A DNA stretch of 64,000 nt from an uncultured Lachnospiraceae bacterium (GTDB lineage Bacteria; Bacillota; Clostridia; Lachnospirales; Lachnospiraceae), in assembly GCA_910586015.1 (NCBI GenBank), contig CAJUGJ010000009.1:1-64000 (forward strand), read 5' to 3'. Position 1 is the first letter of the stretch; each line of letters begins with the position of its first letter. The translations under genes and the position numbers were made by a program. The notes beneath the pieces were generated by a model. That model was not told the DNA's origin, searched no databases, and saw only the letters and a list, made by a program, of their open reading frames with translations. Below are positions 9,290 to 17,752 of this stretch, piece by piece.

Positions 9290-10306
9290 TTAATTTCCTT
9301 CGTTTTGTGTCTGATTGCTTAAATTGGCACGGATTTTTTGATTGATGTCTTGTTCTTTAAATGCAATACATTGAAGAATCGAATTTTTAATTTCGATAGA
9401 ATTAGAACTTCCGTGACTTTTTACTACCAATCCATTTAACCCCAACATAGGTGCTCCACCGTATTGAGAAAGATCAAAATCTTTAAGAGTTTTCTTTAGT
9501 GCAGGCTTTACAAGGGCAGCTCCAAGTGTACTAAGAACCGTACTCGTCATTCCTTTTTTTATCTGTTTTATTAATGCACCTGCAACACCTTCATAAAGTT
9601 TTAAAATAACATTTCCAACAAATGCTTCACATACAATTACATCTGCTATCCCATTTGGAATTTCTCTTGCTTCTACATTTCCAATAAAATGAATATCCTT
9701 ACATTGTTTTAATAAAGGATACGTTTCTTTTACTAATAAATTGCCCTTCTCTTCCTCTGCTCCAATATTTACAATACCCACTTTAGGGCGTTTTACGCCA
9801 ATAACATTTTCCATATAAATAGAACCCATCTTTGCAAATTGAACTAGATGAGAAGGTTTTGCGTCTACGTTTGCTCCACAATCTACAAGAAGAGAAGCTC
9901 CTTGTGTTGTTGGAATTAATGGAGCTAAAGGTGTTCTTTCGATTCCTTTAATTCGTCCAATAATTAATTGTGCCCCTACCAAAACAGCGCCTGTACTTCC
10001 AGCTGATATAAAAGCGTCTGCTTCTCCTTTTTTTACTAGGTTTAACGCAGTTACAATGGACGAATTTTTTTTCGAACGGATCGCAATGACAGGAGGTTCT
10101 TCATTGGTTATGATTTCGTCCGCATTTACAATCTCAAATCGTTCTTTTGGATAGTTATATTTTTTTAACTCCATAGAAAGATTTTCTTGTTTTCCAACTA
10201 GAATGATTTTAATTTTGGGATTCTCTATCGCAGCATCCACTGCACCCTTTATGATTTCTGCAGGTGCATTATCTCCTCCCATAGCATCCACTGCAACCTT
10301 AACCAT
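9290..10306 (-). CDS. plsX: Phosphate acyltransferase PlsX
   Basis: PlsX converts acyl-ACP and phosphate to acyl-phosphate, the donor for PlsY in phosphatidic acid synthesis. The 338-residue protein opens with V-K-V-A-V-D-A-M-G-G-D-N-A-P and contains A-D-A-F-I-S-A-G-S-T-G-A, both typical of the family, at normal length. The ATG follows CTGGAGG. It is next to acpP, its substrate carrier. The plsX-acpP-rnc order is conserved in Firmicutes. Confidence 0.96.
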   Translation of the reverse strand: MVKVAVDAMGGDNAPAEIIKGAVDAAIENPKIKIILVGKQENLSMELKKYNYPKERFEIVNADEIITNEEPPVIAIRSKKNSSIVTALNLVKKGEADAFISAGSTGAVLVGAQLIIGRIKGIERTPLAPLIPTTQGASLLVDCGANVDAKPSHLVQFAKMGSIYMENVIGVKRPKVGIVNIGAEEEKGNLLVKETYPLLKQCKDIHFIGNVEAREIPNGIADVIVCEAFVGNVILKLYEGVAGALIKQIKKGMTSTVLSTLGAALVKPALKKTLKDFDLSQYGGAPMLGLNGLVVKSHGSSNSIEIKNSILQCIAFKEQDINQKIRANLSNQTQNEGN

Positions 10307-10332
10307 ATCCTGTATACCTCCAGTTTCTATTC

Positions 10333-11109
10333 TTAAGCTTTTCTATAGAAAAATGACCGAAAAGATTTAAAACCTAAACTCTGTGGCTGAATAATTTGTT
10401 CGGTACTTCCAACAAACAAAATTCCATCTTGACGTAATGCACCATTAAATTTTCTATAAATGTCATTTTTAGCCTCTTCTGTAAAATAGATTAATACATT
10501 TCTACAGACAATTAAATCATAATTGGTTGGATAAGCGTCTTTTAATAAATCATGTTCCTTAAACTCAACACAACGTTTAATGTCCTCTGAAATTTGGAAA
10601 GTTGTTGGTGTGATCTGCTGGAAGTATTTTTTTAAAAATTCCTGTGGAAGTCCTTTTAAGCTTTTGGAAGTATATAATCCAAGTTTCGCCTTCGCTATTA
10701 CCTGTTTATCAATATCGGTTGCAAGGATATGTATTCGGTTTAGCTGCATAAACTTAGACAAAAGCATAACTAACGAATAAGGCTCGTCTCCTGTAGAACA
10801 AGCTGCACTCCATATTTTCGGAGAAGGAGATTTTTTTAAGATTTCTGGCATAATTAAGCTTTCCAATAGAGTCCATTGCTCTGGATTACGATAAAATTCA
10901 GAAACATTAATCGTAAGATAGTTGATGAATTCTTCTAATTGTTTTCTGTCTTTTTTTAAAGCTTCAACATAGGAAATATAAGAAGTATATCCATGTTTAG
11001 CAATTAAGGAATCGATTCTACGTTTCATCTGACGTTCTTTATAAGCATTCAAATTAATCTTTGTCAGCTGAAAAACCTTTTCTTTAAAAACTTCATAACT
11101 GTCTGTCAT
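10333..11109 (-). CDS. cheR: CheR-type protein-glutamate methyltransferase
   Basis: A 258-residue SAM-dependent methyltransferase of the CheR family, which methylates glutamates on chemoreceptors for adaptation. An N-terminal helical domain (about 1-75, with N-V-S-E-F-Y-R-N) precedes the Rossmann-like SAM domain. Motif I is W-S-A-A-C-S-T-G-D-E-P-Y-S (100-112), and V-C-R-N-V-L-I-Y-F lies near 201-209. No other chemotaxis gene is in the window, so its target is unknown. The ribosome binding site (AGGAAGG) is rather far (about 13 nt) from the ATG. Confidence 0.88.
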   Translation of the reverse strand: MTDSYEVFKEKVFQLTKINLNAYKERQMKRRIDSLIAKHGYTSYISYVEALKKDRKQLEEFINYLTINVSEFYRNPEQWTLLESLIMPEILKKSPSPKIWSAACSTGDEPYSLVMLLSKFMQLNRIHILATDIDKQVIAKAKLGLYTSKSLKGLPQEFLKKYFQQITPTTFQISEDIKRCVEFKEHDLLKDAYPTNYDLIVCRNVLIYFTEEAKNDIYRKFNGALRQDGILFVGSTEQIIQPQSLGFKSFRSFFYRKA

Positions 11110-11168
11110 ATATTATATCAGCACCTTCCTATTTTTCATTATTTCTTACTACATGAAAAGGCAAATTA

Positions 11169-11266
11169 GGAGCTGTTACAAAATAGATTTTAACTACCAG
11201 ATATTGTGGGGATTCTATAAGTTTCTATCCATACACGGTATAAAAATTTTATTTTGCAACAGCTCC
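11169..11266. repeat. 98-bp imperfect palindromic element
   Basis: The element begins GGAGCTGTTACAAAATA and ends with the complement of GGAGCTGTTGCAAAATA, so 16 of 17 outer bases match as terminal inverted repeats, with weaker symmetry further in. It fills the gap between ispH-rpsA and cheR. It has no T-run to mark it as a simple terminator. It could be a small non-autonomous mobile element or a long RNA hairpin; I cannot tell which. Confidence 0.55.
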
Positions 11267-11289
11267 ATTCATTTTGTTTCTACTGTGTT

Positions 11290-13236
11290 TTATTCTTGCT
11301 CTTTTGTATCATTTCCACTATTTTCATCCGGTTTTGTCTGCTCATCTTTTTGAGTAAGTAAAGCTTTAATACTTAGACTGATCTTGTGTTCTTCATTATT
11401 AAATTCAACTACTTTTGCCTCGATTTCCTGACCAATTTTTAATACATTGGATGGTTTATCAATATGTTCTTTTGCAATCTGAGAAACATGCAGCAGAGCA
11501 TCTATTCCAGGAGTTAATTCAATAAATGCACCAAAATCAGTCATACGTGCAACATGTCCTTTAACAACTGTTCCAGCAGCAAATTTTTCAGCAGCATCTT
11601 TCCAAGGATTTTGATCTGGGAACTTTAAGCTCAGTGCAATTTTTTCACCCTGAATATCTTTAATAAAAGCTTTTACGGTATCTCCTACCTTAAACACTTT
11701 CTTTGGATTTTCAATTCTTCCCCAAGACATTTCAGAGATATGCAAAAGTCCATCTGCTCCACCTAAATCAATAAATGCACCAAAATCAGTTACATTTTTT
11801 ACTGCTCCTTCTACTACATCACCAACTTTAATTTTCTCAAATAATGCTTTTTGCTGTTCTAACTTCTTTGCAACTAAAAGTTGTTTACGATCTCCAATGA
11901 TTCTTCTTCTCTTTGGATTAAACTCGCTGATAACAAATTCAATCTCCTGATCTTTGTATTTTTCTAAATTTCTTTCATACGTATCAGATACTAAACTTGC
12001 AGGAATAAAAATTCTGGCTTCATCGATAATAACACTTAATCCACCTTCTAATACAGCCGTTACTTTTGCTTTCAAAACTTCTTTATTATTGAAAGCTTCC
12101 TCTAATTTTTTATTTCCTTTTTCTGCAGCGAGTCTTTTATAAGTTAAAAGGACTTGTCCTTCTCCATCATTGACCTTTAACACTTTCGCACTCATTTTAT
12201 CTCCTTCTTTTACGAGTGTTCTAAGATCTACATTTGGAGTGTTTGTATATTCACTTCTTGTAATAATTCCATCTGCCTTGTAACCTATATTTAAGACAAT
12301 TTCTTCTTCTTTTACTCGAATCACTGTTCCCTCCACTACTTCTCCCGTGTGGACATTCACTAATGATTCCTCATTTAATAATTGTTCAAAACTTTTTTCT
12401 GACATTACGGTATAAACCTCCTTGATAATATTATTCGGGGTGGATGCCCCTGCTGTAATACCTACCTTACAAAAGGACTTTACTGTGCAAAAGTCTAGGT
12501 CTTTTAGTGTCTGTATATAGTAAGTATTTTCACATTCCTTGCTTGCAATCTCAAATAATTTTCTACTATTTGAGCTTTGCGTTCCGCCAATAATAATCAT
12601 AGCGTCCGATTCTTGTGCCAGTTGTTTTGTTTCTTGTTGGCGAGTTTGTGTTGCATTACATATCGTATTAAAAACAAGTATATCATACCCCTTTTTTCTA
12701 AAAATTTCAACTAATTGCTCAAATTTCTTGTAATTAAATGTCGTTTGTGCAACGACTAACAATTTTTTACAGGGTATATCACTTATTTTTTCAAGTTCTT
12801 CCTGATCTTTTATTACAATTGCAGGCGTTTTTGCCCATCCTACAATTCCCTGTATCTCAGGATGACTTGCATCACCAATGATTATAATTTGACGTTCGTC
12901 ATTCATTTCACTGACGATTTTATGAATTTTTTTTACAAACGGACACGTAGCATCTACCACACAAAGTCCGGTCTTTTCCATTTCTTCTTGGATCTTTTTA
13001 GAAACTCCATGAGATCTAATGATTATTGTTCCCGTCTTATGACTATTCAATTCATCAAGGGAATGAATCACCGTGACCCCCTGTTTTTTCAGATCTTCGA
13101 TAACCGTTTCATTATGGATAATTGGTCCGTATGTGTAAACAGGATTTTTACTGGTTCTTGCTTCTAAATATACAGCATCTACTGCACGTTTTACTCCAAA
13201 GCAGAAACCAGCTGTTTTTGCCAACTTAATCTGCAA
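11290..13236 (-). CDS. ispH: IspH (HMBPP reductase) fused to ribosomal protein S1
   Basis: A 648-residue fusion. Residues 1-283 are the [4Fe-4S] enzyme IspH, last step of the MEP isoprenoid pathway, with cluster cysteines C12, C98 and C193 and the H-N-E, S-H-G and S-H-P-E motifs. Residues 290-630 are S1-type RNA-binding repeats (the last two with G-A-F-I-D-L-G-G and G-A-F-I-E-L) that match RpsA. The tail is charged. This fusion is known in Clostridia. The start is TTG 13236, overlapping the cmk stop, with AAAGGAAAG in front, suggesting coupling to cmk. Confidence 0.95.
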   Translation of the reverse strand: MQIKLAKTAGFCFGVKRAVDAVYLEARTSKNPVYTYGPIIHNETVIEDLKKQGVTVIHSLDELNSHKTGTIIIRSHGVSKKIQEEMEKTGLCVVDATCPFVKKIHKIVSEMNDERQIIIIGDASHPEIQGIVGWAKTPAIVIKDQEELEKISDIPCKKLLVVAQTTFNYKKFEQLVEIFRKKGYDILVFNTICNATQTRQQETKQLAQESDAMIIIGGTQSSNSRKLFEIASKECENTYYIQTLKDLDFCTVKSFCKVGITAGASTPNNIIKEVYTVMSEKSFEQLLNEESLVNVHTGEVVEGTVIRVKEEEIVLNIGYKADGIITRSEYTNTPNVDLRTLVKEGDKMSAKVLKVNDGEGQVLLTYKRLAAEKGNKKLEEAFNNKEVLKAKVTAVLEGGLSVIIDEARIFIPASLVSDTYERNLEKYKDQEIEFVISEFNPKRRRIIGDRKQLLVAKKLEQQKALFEKIKVGDVVEGAVKNVTDFGAFIDLGGADGLLHISEMSWGRIENPKKVFKVGDTVKAFIKDIQGEKIALSLKFPDQNPWKDAAEKFAAGTVVKGHVARMTDFGAFIELTPGIDALLHVSQIAKEHIDKPSNVLKIGQEIEAKVVEFNNEEHKISLSIKALLTQKDEQTKPDENSGNDTKEQE

Positions 13237-13909
13237 CTAATTCTTTCCTTTCTTGAAACCATTCTATAATCTGCTTCGTTACTTCACAAGCGTCTAACTT
13301 GGAACAATCCAGATAGATGGCATCTGCTGCCTGACAAAGAGGAGATTCTGTTCGATTCATATCCAACTGATCTCTTTTGATAATATCTTGTTCTATTTCA
13401 TCTAATGTAATAGAAACTCCTTTGTCACAAAGTTCGGTAAAACGACGTTTTGCCCGCTCCTTTGTTGTGGCTGTTAAATATATTTTTAAATCGGCATTGG
13501 GAAGTACTTTTGTACCGATATCCCTGCCGTCCATCACAACACTCTCTTTTTTCGCTAATTGTTGTTGTAACTGTACTAATTTTGTTCGTACTGCGGGGAT
13601 AGTAGAAAATAAAGATGCTAAATTTCCAGCCTTTTCTGTGCGAATCTGATCATTGACATTTTTTCCAAATAATAAAACCTGTTGTTCCCCATTCTCATAC
13701 GTGATAGAGATTTCTGCATTTAGAACTTTTTTTGCTATCTGTTCGACATTAGAAGTATCAGAAAAATACTCTGACAAATATAATCCCATTGCTCGATACA
13801 TCGCTCCAGTATCAACATAAATAAAAGTAAGTTCTTTTGCTACTGCTCTTGCTACGGTGCTTTTTCCTGCTCCAGCTGGTCCGTCAATCGCTATACTATA
13901 ATGTTTCAT
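13226..13909 (-). CDS. cmk: Cytidylate kinase
   Basis: CMK phosphorylates CMP/dCMP with ATP. The P-loop G-P-A-G-A-G-K-S-T follows directly on the start at ATG 13909 (M-K-H-Y-S-I-A-I-D-G), giving 227 residues, the family norm. V-M-D-G-R-D-I-G-T is the NMP-binding signature. A longer frame to 13984 would add an unrelated 25 residues inside the upstream gene, so I reject it. The cmk-ispH-rpsA arrangement is typical of Clostridia. Confidence 0.95.
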   Translation of the reverse strand: MKHYSIAIDGPAGAGKSTVARAVAKELTFIYVDTGAMYRAMGLYLSEYFSDTSNVEQIAKKVLNAEISITYENGEQQVLLFGKNVNDQIRTEKAGNLASLFSTIPAVRTKLVQLQQQLAKKESVVMDGRDIGTKVLPNADLKIYLTATTKERAKRRFTELCDKGVSITLDEIEQDIIKRDQLDMNRTESPLCQAADAIYLDCSKLDACEVTKQIIEWFQERKELVAD

Positions 13910-13916
13910 TCGTCTT

Positions 13917-15218
13917 TTAATCCTTCCATTCCTGATTTCCCCGTGCTGCTTGTCTACCTGCAAGATATCCACTCGACCATGCAATTTGAAGATTAAATCC
14001 GCCTGTTAAAGCATCTAGATCTAAAATCTCCCCTGCAAAATATAAGCCCTTAATCTGTTTGGATTCCATAGTAGCAGGAACTACTTCCTTGACTGCAATG
14101 CCTCCCTTTGTAATAACTGCTTGTGAATATCCGGCAAGTTCTTTTATCTGCATAGAAAAGTCTTTTAACAACTCTGCCAAGTGTTCCCTCTCTTTACGAG
14201 TGATCTGGTTTACTTTTCTATCTGAAGAAATCATACTACGTTCTATTATAACCCTAATTATTTTCTGTGGCAAGAGATTATCGAGGGCATTTTTAAAATG
14301 TTTATTTTTTTCTTGCTCAAAATCCCTTAGAATCCGCAAATTTAACTGTTCTAAAGTTAGAGCTGGTTTTAAATCCAAATGAATGGAAAAGGATGCTTTT
14401 GAAAGATACGGTGCTAAATAACTACTTGCACTTAAAATTACTGGACCACTTACACCAAAACGAGTAAAGAGTAGTTCCCCAAAATCTTCATAAAACACCT
14501 TATTTGGAATCAGTCTTTTTTGTTTGGTTCCTTTTGTCGTTTCATATACTTCCTCAACAACAACTTTTAATCCTACGTTTTTTAAAGAAAGCCCCTCTAA
14601 TTGAGCAATCCATGCTTCTTTCACATAAATTCCAACTAAGGATGGGTATAAGTTTGTAATAGTATGTCCTAACTGTTTGGCGATATAATATCCATCTCCT
14701 GTTGATCCAGTAGAAGGATAAGACAGTCCACCTGTTGCTAAAATACAGGCATCTGCTGATAGTTTTGTATGATTTTCTAATAAAATTCCCTTTACACTTT
14801 GATCAGCACAAAGAATCTTTTCTACTTTTGAAGAAAGTCGAATGGAAACTTTTTGTCTTTTTAATTCATTTTGTAGTGCTAAAATTACATCAGAAGCATG
14901 ATCCGATTGTGGAAAAACACGTCTACCACGTTCTATTTTTGTCTTTAATCCAATCGATTCAAAAAACTGAATGGTATCGTTTGTTCCAAAACTTTTTATT
15001 GCAGGAAAAAGAAATCTTGGATTGGTTATTACATTTTCCAAAAAAATATCTGATTCACAGGCATTCGTTAGATTACAGCGACCCTTTCCAGTAATATATA
15101 GTTTCTTTCCCAATTTTTCATTTTTTTCTACAATAAAAACATTAGCACCTTCTCTTGCGGCTATAATTGCGGCAATCATTCCAGCCGCACCGCCTCCTAT
15201 GACTGCAACTGTTCTCAT
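13917..15218 (-). CDS. BaiN/RdsA-type NAD(P)/FAD-dependent oxidoreductase
   Basis: A 433-residue flavoprotein of the HI0933/YhiN family. It has an N-terminal FAD Rossmann motif (G-G-G-A-A-G-M, 8-14), E-K-N-E-K-L-G-K-K, the hallmark T-G-K-G-R-C-N-L-T-N near 44-53, and a C-terminal second FAD motif (F-A-G-E-I-L-D-L-D-A-L-T-G-G-F-N). The physiological substrate is not known for most members; some have been called aminoacetone oxidase or BaiN. It lies 7 bp upstream of cmk, likely co-transcribed. Confidence 0.9.
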   Translation of the reverse strand: MRTVAVIGGGAAGMIAAIIAAREGANVFIVEKNEKLGKKLYITGKGRCNLTNACESDIFLENVITNPRFLFPAIKSFGTNDTIQFFESIGLKTKIERGRRVFPQSDHASDVILALQNELKRQKVSIRLSSKVEKILCADQSVKGILLENHTKLSADACILATGGLSYPSTGSTGDGYYIAKQLGHTITNLYPSLVGIYVKEAWIAQLEGLSLKNVGLKVVVEEVYETTKGTKQKRLIPNKVFYEDFGELLFTRFGVSGPVILSASSYLAPYLSKASFSIHLDLKPALTLEQLNLRILRDFEQEKNKHFKNALDNLLPQKIIRVIIERSMISSDRKVNQITRKEREHLAELLKDFSMQIKELAGYSQAVITKGGIAVKEVVPATMESKQIKGLYFAGEILDLDALTGGFNLQIAWSSGYLAGRQAARGNQEWKD

Positions 15219-15264
15219 ACAGTTATAAAATCCTTTCTTAATATGTAATAAAATAACAAAAAGA

Positions 15265-15301
15265 ATATCCTATGTATGCTGCTTTTGCTATAATAGGATA
15301 T
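15265..15301 (-). terminator. Terminator after lipoprotein gene
   Basis: A 9-bp stem (ATATCCTAT with ATAGGATAT) and a 19-nt loop are followed on the minus strand by TTCTTTTTG. It would end transcripts of the lipoprotein gene that stops at 15318. Confidence 0.7.
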
Positions 15302-15317
15302 CCTAGAAAGGTTTTCT

Positions 15318-15860
15318 TTATTTCTCAATATAGACATAATTTTCAGTAAACGTTAAATTATCCGAAGTATATGCCTCTCCTTCCACACGATAAATCACTT
15401 TGTGATAATCCGCAAGATTGTCAAGCAGACTTTGAGCAACTGCATCTAAAATTGCTGTTTCAGTTTCTTTTGTAACTCCAGAGACTGGAGGGGAATTTTT
15501 AAAAAAATTTACAATGATAGTATCTTGTTTTGTTTCTACCGAATAAATCTTTATTTGAAATGAAGCATCCTCCATCGATTCTACTACTTTATCTACAATG
15601 ACTTCTGGTGTAATTTCTTTTGAGGAAACTAAAGCAGTTACTGACTCAATATCTTTATGGTTTAAAGCAAGAGAATAAATAGATAATTCTGTTACTGAAA
15701 TTCCAATCTCTTCTACTAAAGAGGGAACTGGAGGCGATGTAGGTGTAACAGTAGCAGTAACAATAGAATCTTTATTTAATTCCTGCTTTTGATAACATCC
15801 AATCAAGATAGTACACAGTATAAGTATAGCAAACAATTGCACTGTTTTGTTCTTTCTCAT
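15318..15860 (-). CDS. Putative lipoprotein, GerMN-like
   Basis: A 180-residue exported lipoprotein with signal peptide and lipobox L-I-G-C. A Thr/Pro-rich linker (T-V-T-P-T-S-P-P-V-P) precedes a small alpha/beta domain (about 55-180) that contains I-I-V-N-F and A-I-L-D-A-V-A-Q-S-L-L-D-N-L. The pattern suggests the GerMN sporulation/germination domain, but I hold this loosely. I start at ATG 15860 because AGGAG lies 8 nt in front; the ATG 9 bp further upstream sits too close to it. Confidence 0.7.
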   Translation of the reverse strand: MRKNKTVQLFAILILCTILIGCYQKQELNKDSIVTATVTPTSPPVPSLVEEIGISVTELSIYSLALNHKDIESVTALVSSKEITPEVIVDKVVESMEDASFQIKIYSVETKQDTIIVNFFKNSPPVSGVTKETETAILDAVAQSLLDNLADYHKVIYRVEGEAYTSDNLTFTENYVYIEK

Positions 15861-15958
15861 ACCATGCACTCCTTTCCTAATCTTAAGGATCTTATAATCT
15901 TTCTTTAGCGGATTATATCTGACAACTATGTCATTTCTATGTTAGAAATGAAAAAATT

Positions 15959-17194
15959 TTATGAACAAATACATCGCCACAAAAGATCTAAAGCATTTTG
16001 AACTGCAGATTCTCTCACTTTTGCACGGTTGCCTTCAAATATATATTTTTTTACGGTTATTTTTTCATGAATACAACATCCGATAAATACTGTTCCAACT
16101 GGATTGATTCCATCGCCTTTCGGCCCTGCAAGCCCTGTGACAGATACGGAAACGTCTGCTTTAGCTAATCTAGCAGCTCCTCTTGCCATTTCTTCAGCCG
16201 TTTTAGCACTAACTGCACTATACTTAGATAACGTGTCTTGTGATACATTAAGATAGGTCTTTTTTGCTTCTTCTGCATACGTAATATGTCCCTCTTTAAA
16301 AACACTGGATGCACCATCGACATTTAAAAGGCGTGCTGCTAATAATCCACCTGTACAAGATTCAGCAGTTGTTATTGTATATCCTTTTTCTTTTAATAGG
16401 TTTATAACACAATCTTCTAATTGTACTTCTTCTCTATCTGTAAAGATATTTTCTCCAAATCTTTGATATAGTTCTTTTTCTATTGGTTGAATTAGACTTT
16501 CTCCTTCTTCTCTCGTTTGTGCCATAGCAGTAATTCGAAAATGAACCTCTCCTGTTTTTGCATAAGGTGCAATCGTTGGATTCGTTTGATGATCAATAAG
16601 ATCTCGGATCATCATTTCTGCTTTACTTTCTCCAATTCCACACACTTTGATCATTTTAGAATATAGCTGTTGATTAGTGAGAGAAGTTAAAAAAGGATAA
16701 ACTTTTGTTTCTACCATAGGAATTAATTCATTTGGTGGTCCGGGAAGCAAGAGAACTTTTTTTTGTTCCAATTCAACATATAAGCCAGGAGCAGTTCCAT
16801 TTTCATTATCAAATACTTTACATCCTTCAATAATATCTGCCTGCTTCCAATTATTTTCTGCTATTACTTTTTCTTCTCTTTTTTCAAAATAGGCAAAAAG
16901 TCGTTCTTTTGTATGTGGATCACAGATTAACTTTTTCTTTAGAACATCGGCTGTAGTTTCTTTCGTTAAATCATCTTTTGTAGGTCCAAGACCTCCTGTT
17001 AAAATGACAAGATCACTGCGTGATAATGCAGTTGTAATACTTTGTGCTAATCGTTTTGCATTATCCCCAACCGTTACCTGATAGTATACTTGTATTCCAA
17101 GAGATGCACATTTTCTGGACAGATAAGCTACATTTGTATTTACGATATTGCCCATCAATAATTCTGTTCCTACACTAATTAACTCTGCTATCAT
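15959..17194 (-). CDS. cinA: CinA, nicotinamide-nucleotide amidase family
   Basis: A 411-residue CinA with two domains: an N-terminal MoaB/MogA-like (COG1058) domain beginning I-S-V-G-T-E-L-L-M-G-N-I-V-N-T-N and including L-T-G-G-L-G-P-T-K-D-D, and a C-terminal CinA amidase domain (about 250-411) with T-A-E-S-C-T-G-G and the catalytic-type region A-G-P-K-G-D. The family deamidates NMN in pyridine-nucleotide salvage and is linked to competence in some species. pgsA-cinA is a common Firmicute pairing. Confidence 0.94.
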   Translation of the reverse strand: MIAELISVGTELLMGNIVNTNVAYLSRKCASLGIQVYYQVTVGDNAKRLAQSITTALSRSDLVILTGGLGPTKDDLTKETTADVLKKKLICDPHTKERLFAYFEKREEKVIAENNWKQADIIEGCKVFDNENGTAPGLYVELEQKKVLLLPGPPNELIPMVETKVYPFLTSLTNQQLYSKMIKVCGIGESKAEMMIRDLIDHQTNPTIAPYAKTGEVHFRITAMAQTREEGESLIQPIEKELYQRFGENIFTDREEVQLEDCVINLLKEKGYTITTAESCTGGLLAARLLNVDGASSVFKEGHITYAEEAKKTYLNVSQDTLSKYSAVSAKTAEEMARGAARLAKADVSVSVTGLAGPKGDGINPVGTVFIGCCIHEKITVKKYIFEGNRAKVRESAVQNALDLLWRCICS

Positions 17195-17209
17195 AATTGC
17201 CTCTTTTCC

Positions 17210-17752
17210 CTATTTCATACCATCTGTTAATATATTTTTATTTTTAATTAAATAATCTATCATAGAAATAACAGTAAGTATTAAAGAAACATATAAAAAT
17301 ATTTGCTCTAAAATGTTAAAAAATGTGTAATCAAGATTTGCAATAAATAAACAACACATCACCATCTGAAAGGCAGTCTTAAATTTGCCCCAATAACTGG
17401 CGGCGATTACAACATGGTTATCTGCTGCTACTAAACGATATCCACTGATAATAAACTCTCTGGAAATAATGATAATTACAATCCATGCTGGTACTAAATG
17501 AAATTCAACAAAACAGATTAGTGCAGAACACACTAATAGTTTATCTGCAAGAGGATCCATAAACTTTCCAAAGTTCGTAACGAGATGATATTTTCTAGCA
17601 AGATAACCGTCTAAAAAATCTGATACACTGGCAAGGATAAAGACAAATAATGCCCATATGTTTCCATCTGGAATAGAAGGCACTAACATCAGAATTAAAA
17701 AAATGGGAATTAAAATTACTCGGAATGTTGTTATTTTATTTGGAAGATTCAT
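17210..17752 (-). CDS. pgsA: CDP-diacylglycerol-glycerol-3-phosphate 3-phosphatidyltransferase
   Basis: A 180-residue membrane enzyme that makes phosphatidylglycerophosphate. The CDP-alcohol phosphotransferase signature is complete (S-D-F-L-D-G-Y-L-A-R ... G-K-F-M-D-P-L-A-D-K). Several hydrophobic helices flank it. It overlaps the rimO stop by 17 bp, so the two are likely translationally coupled. Confidence 0.95.
   Translation of the reverse strand: MNLPNKITTFRVILIPIFLILMLVPSIPDGNIWALFVFILASVSDFLDGYLARKYHLVTNFGKFMDPLADKLLVCSALICFVEFHLVPAWIVIIIISREFIISGYRLVAADNHVVIAASYWGKFKTAFQMVMCCLFIANLDYTFFNILEQIFLYVSLILTVISMIDYLIKNKNILTDGMK

Noticed and set aside
14735..15094. 119-residue plus-strand frame
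   Set aside because: Antisense shadow of the BaiN-type flavoprotein gene.
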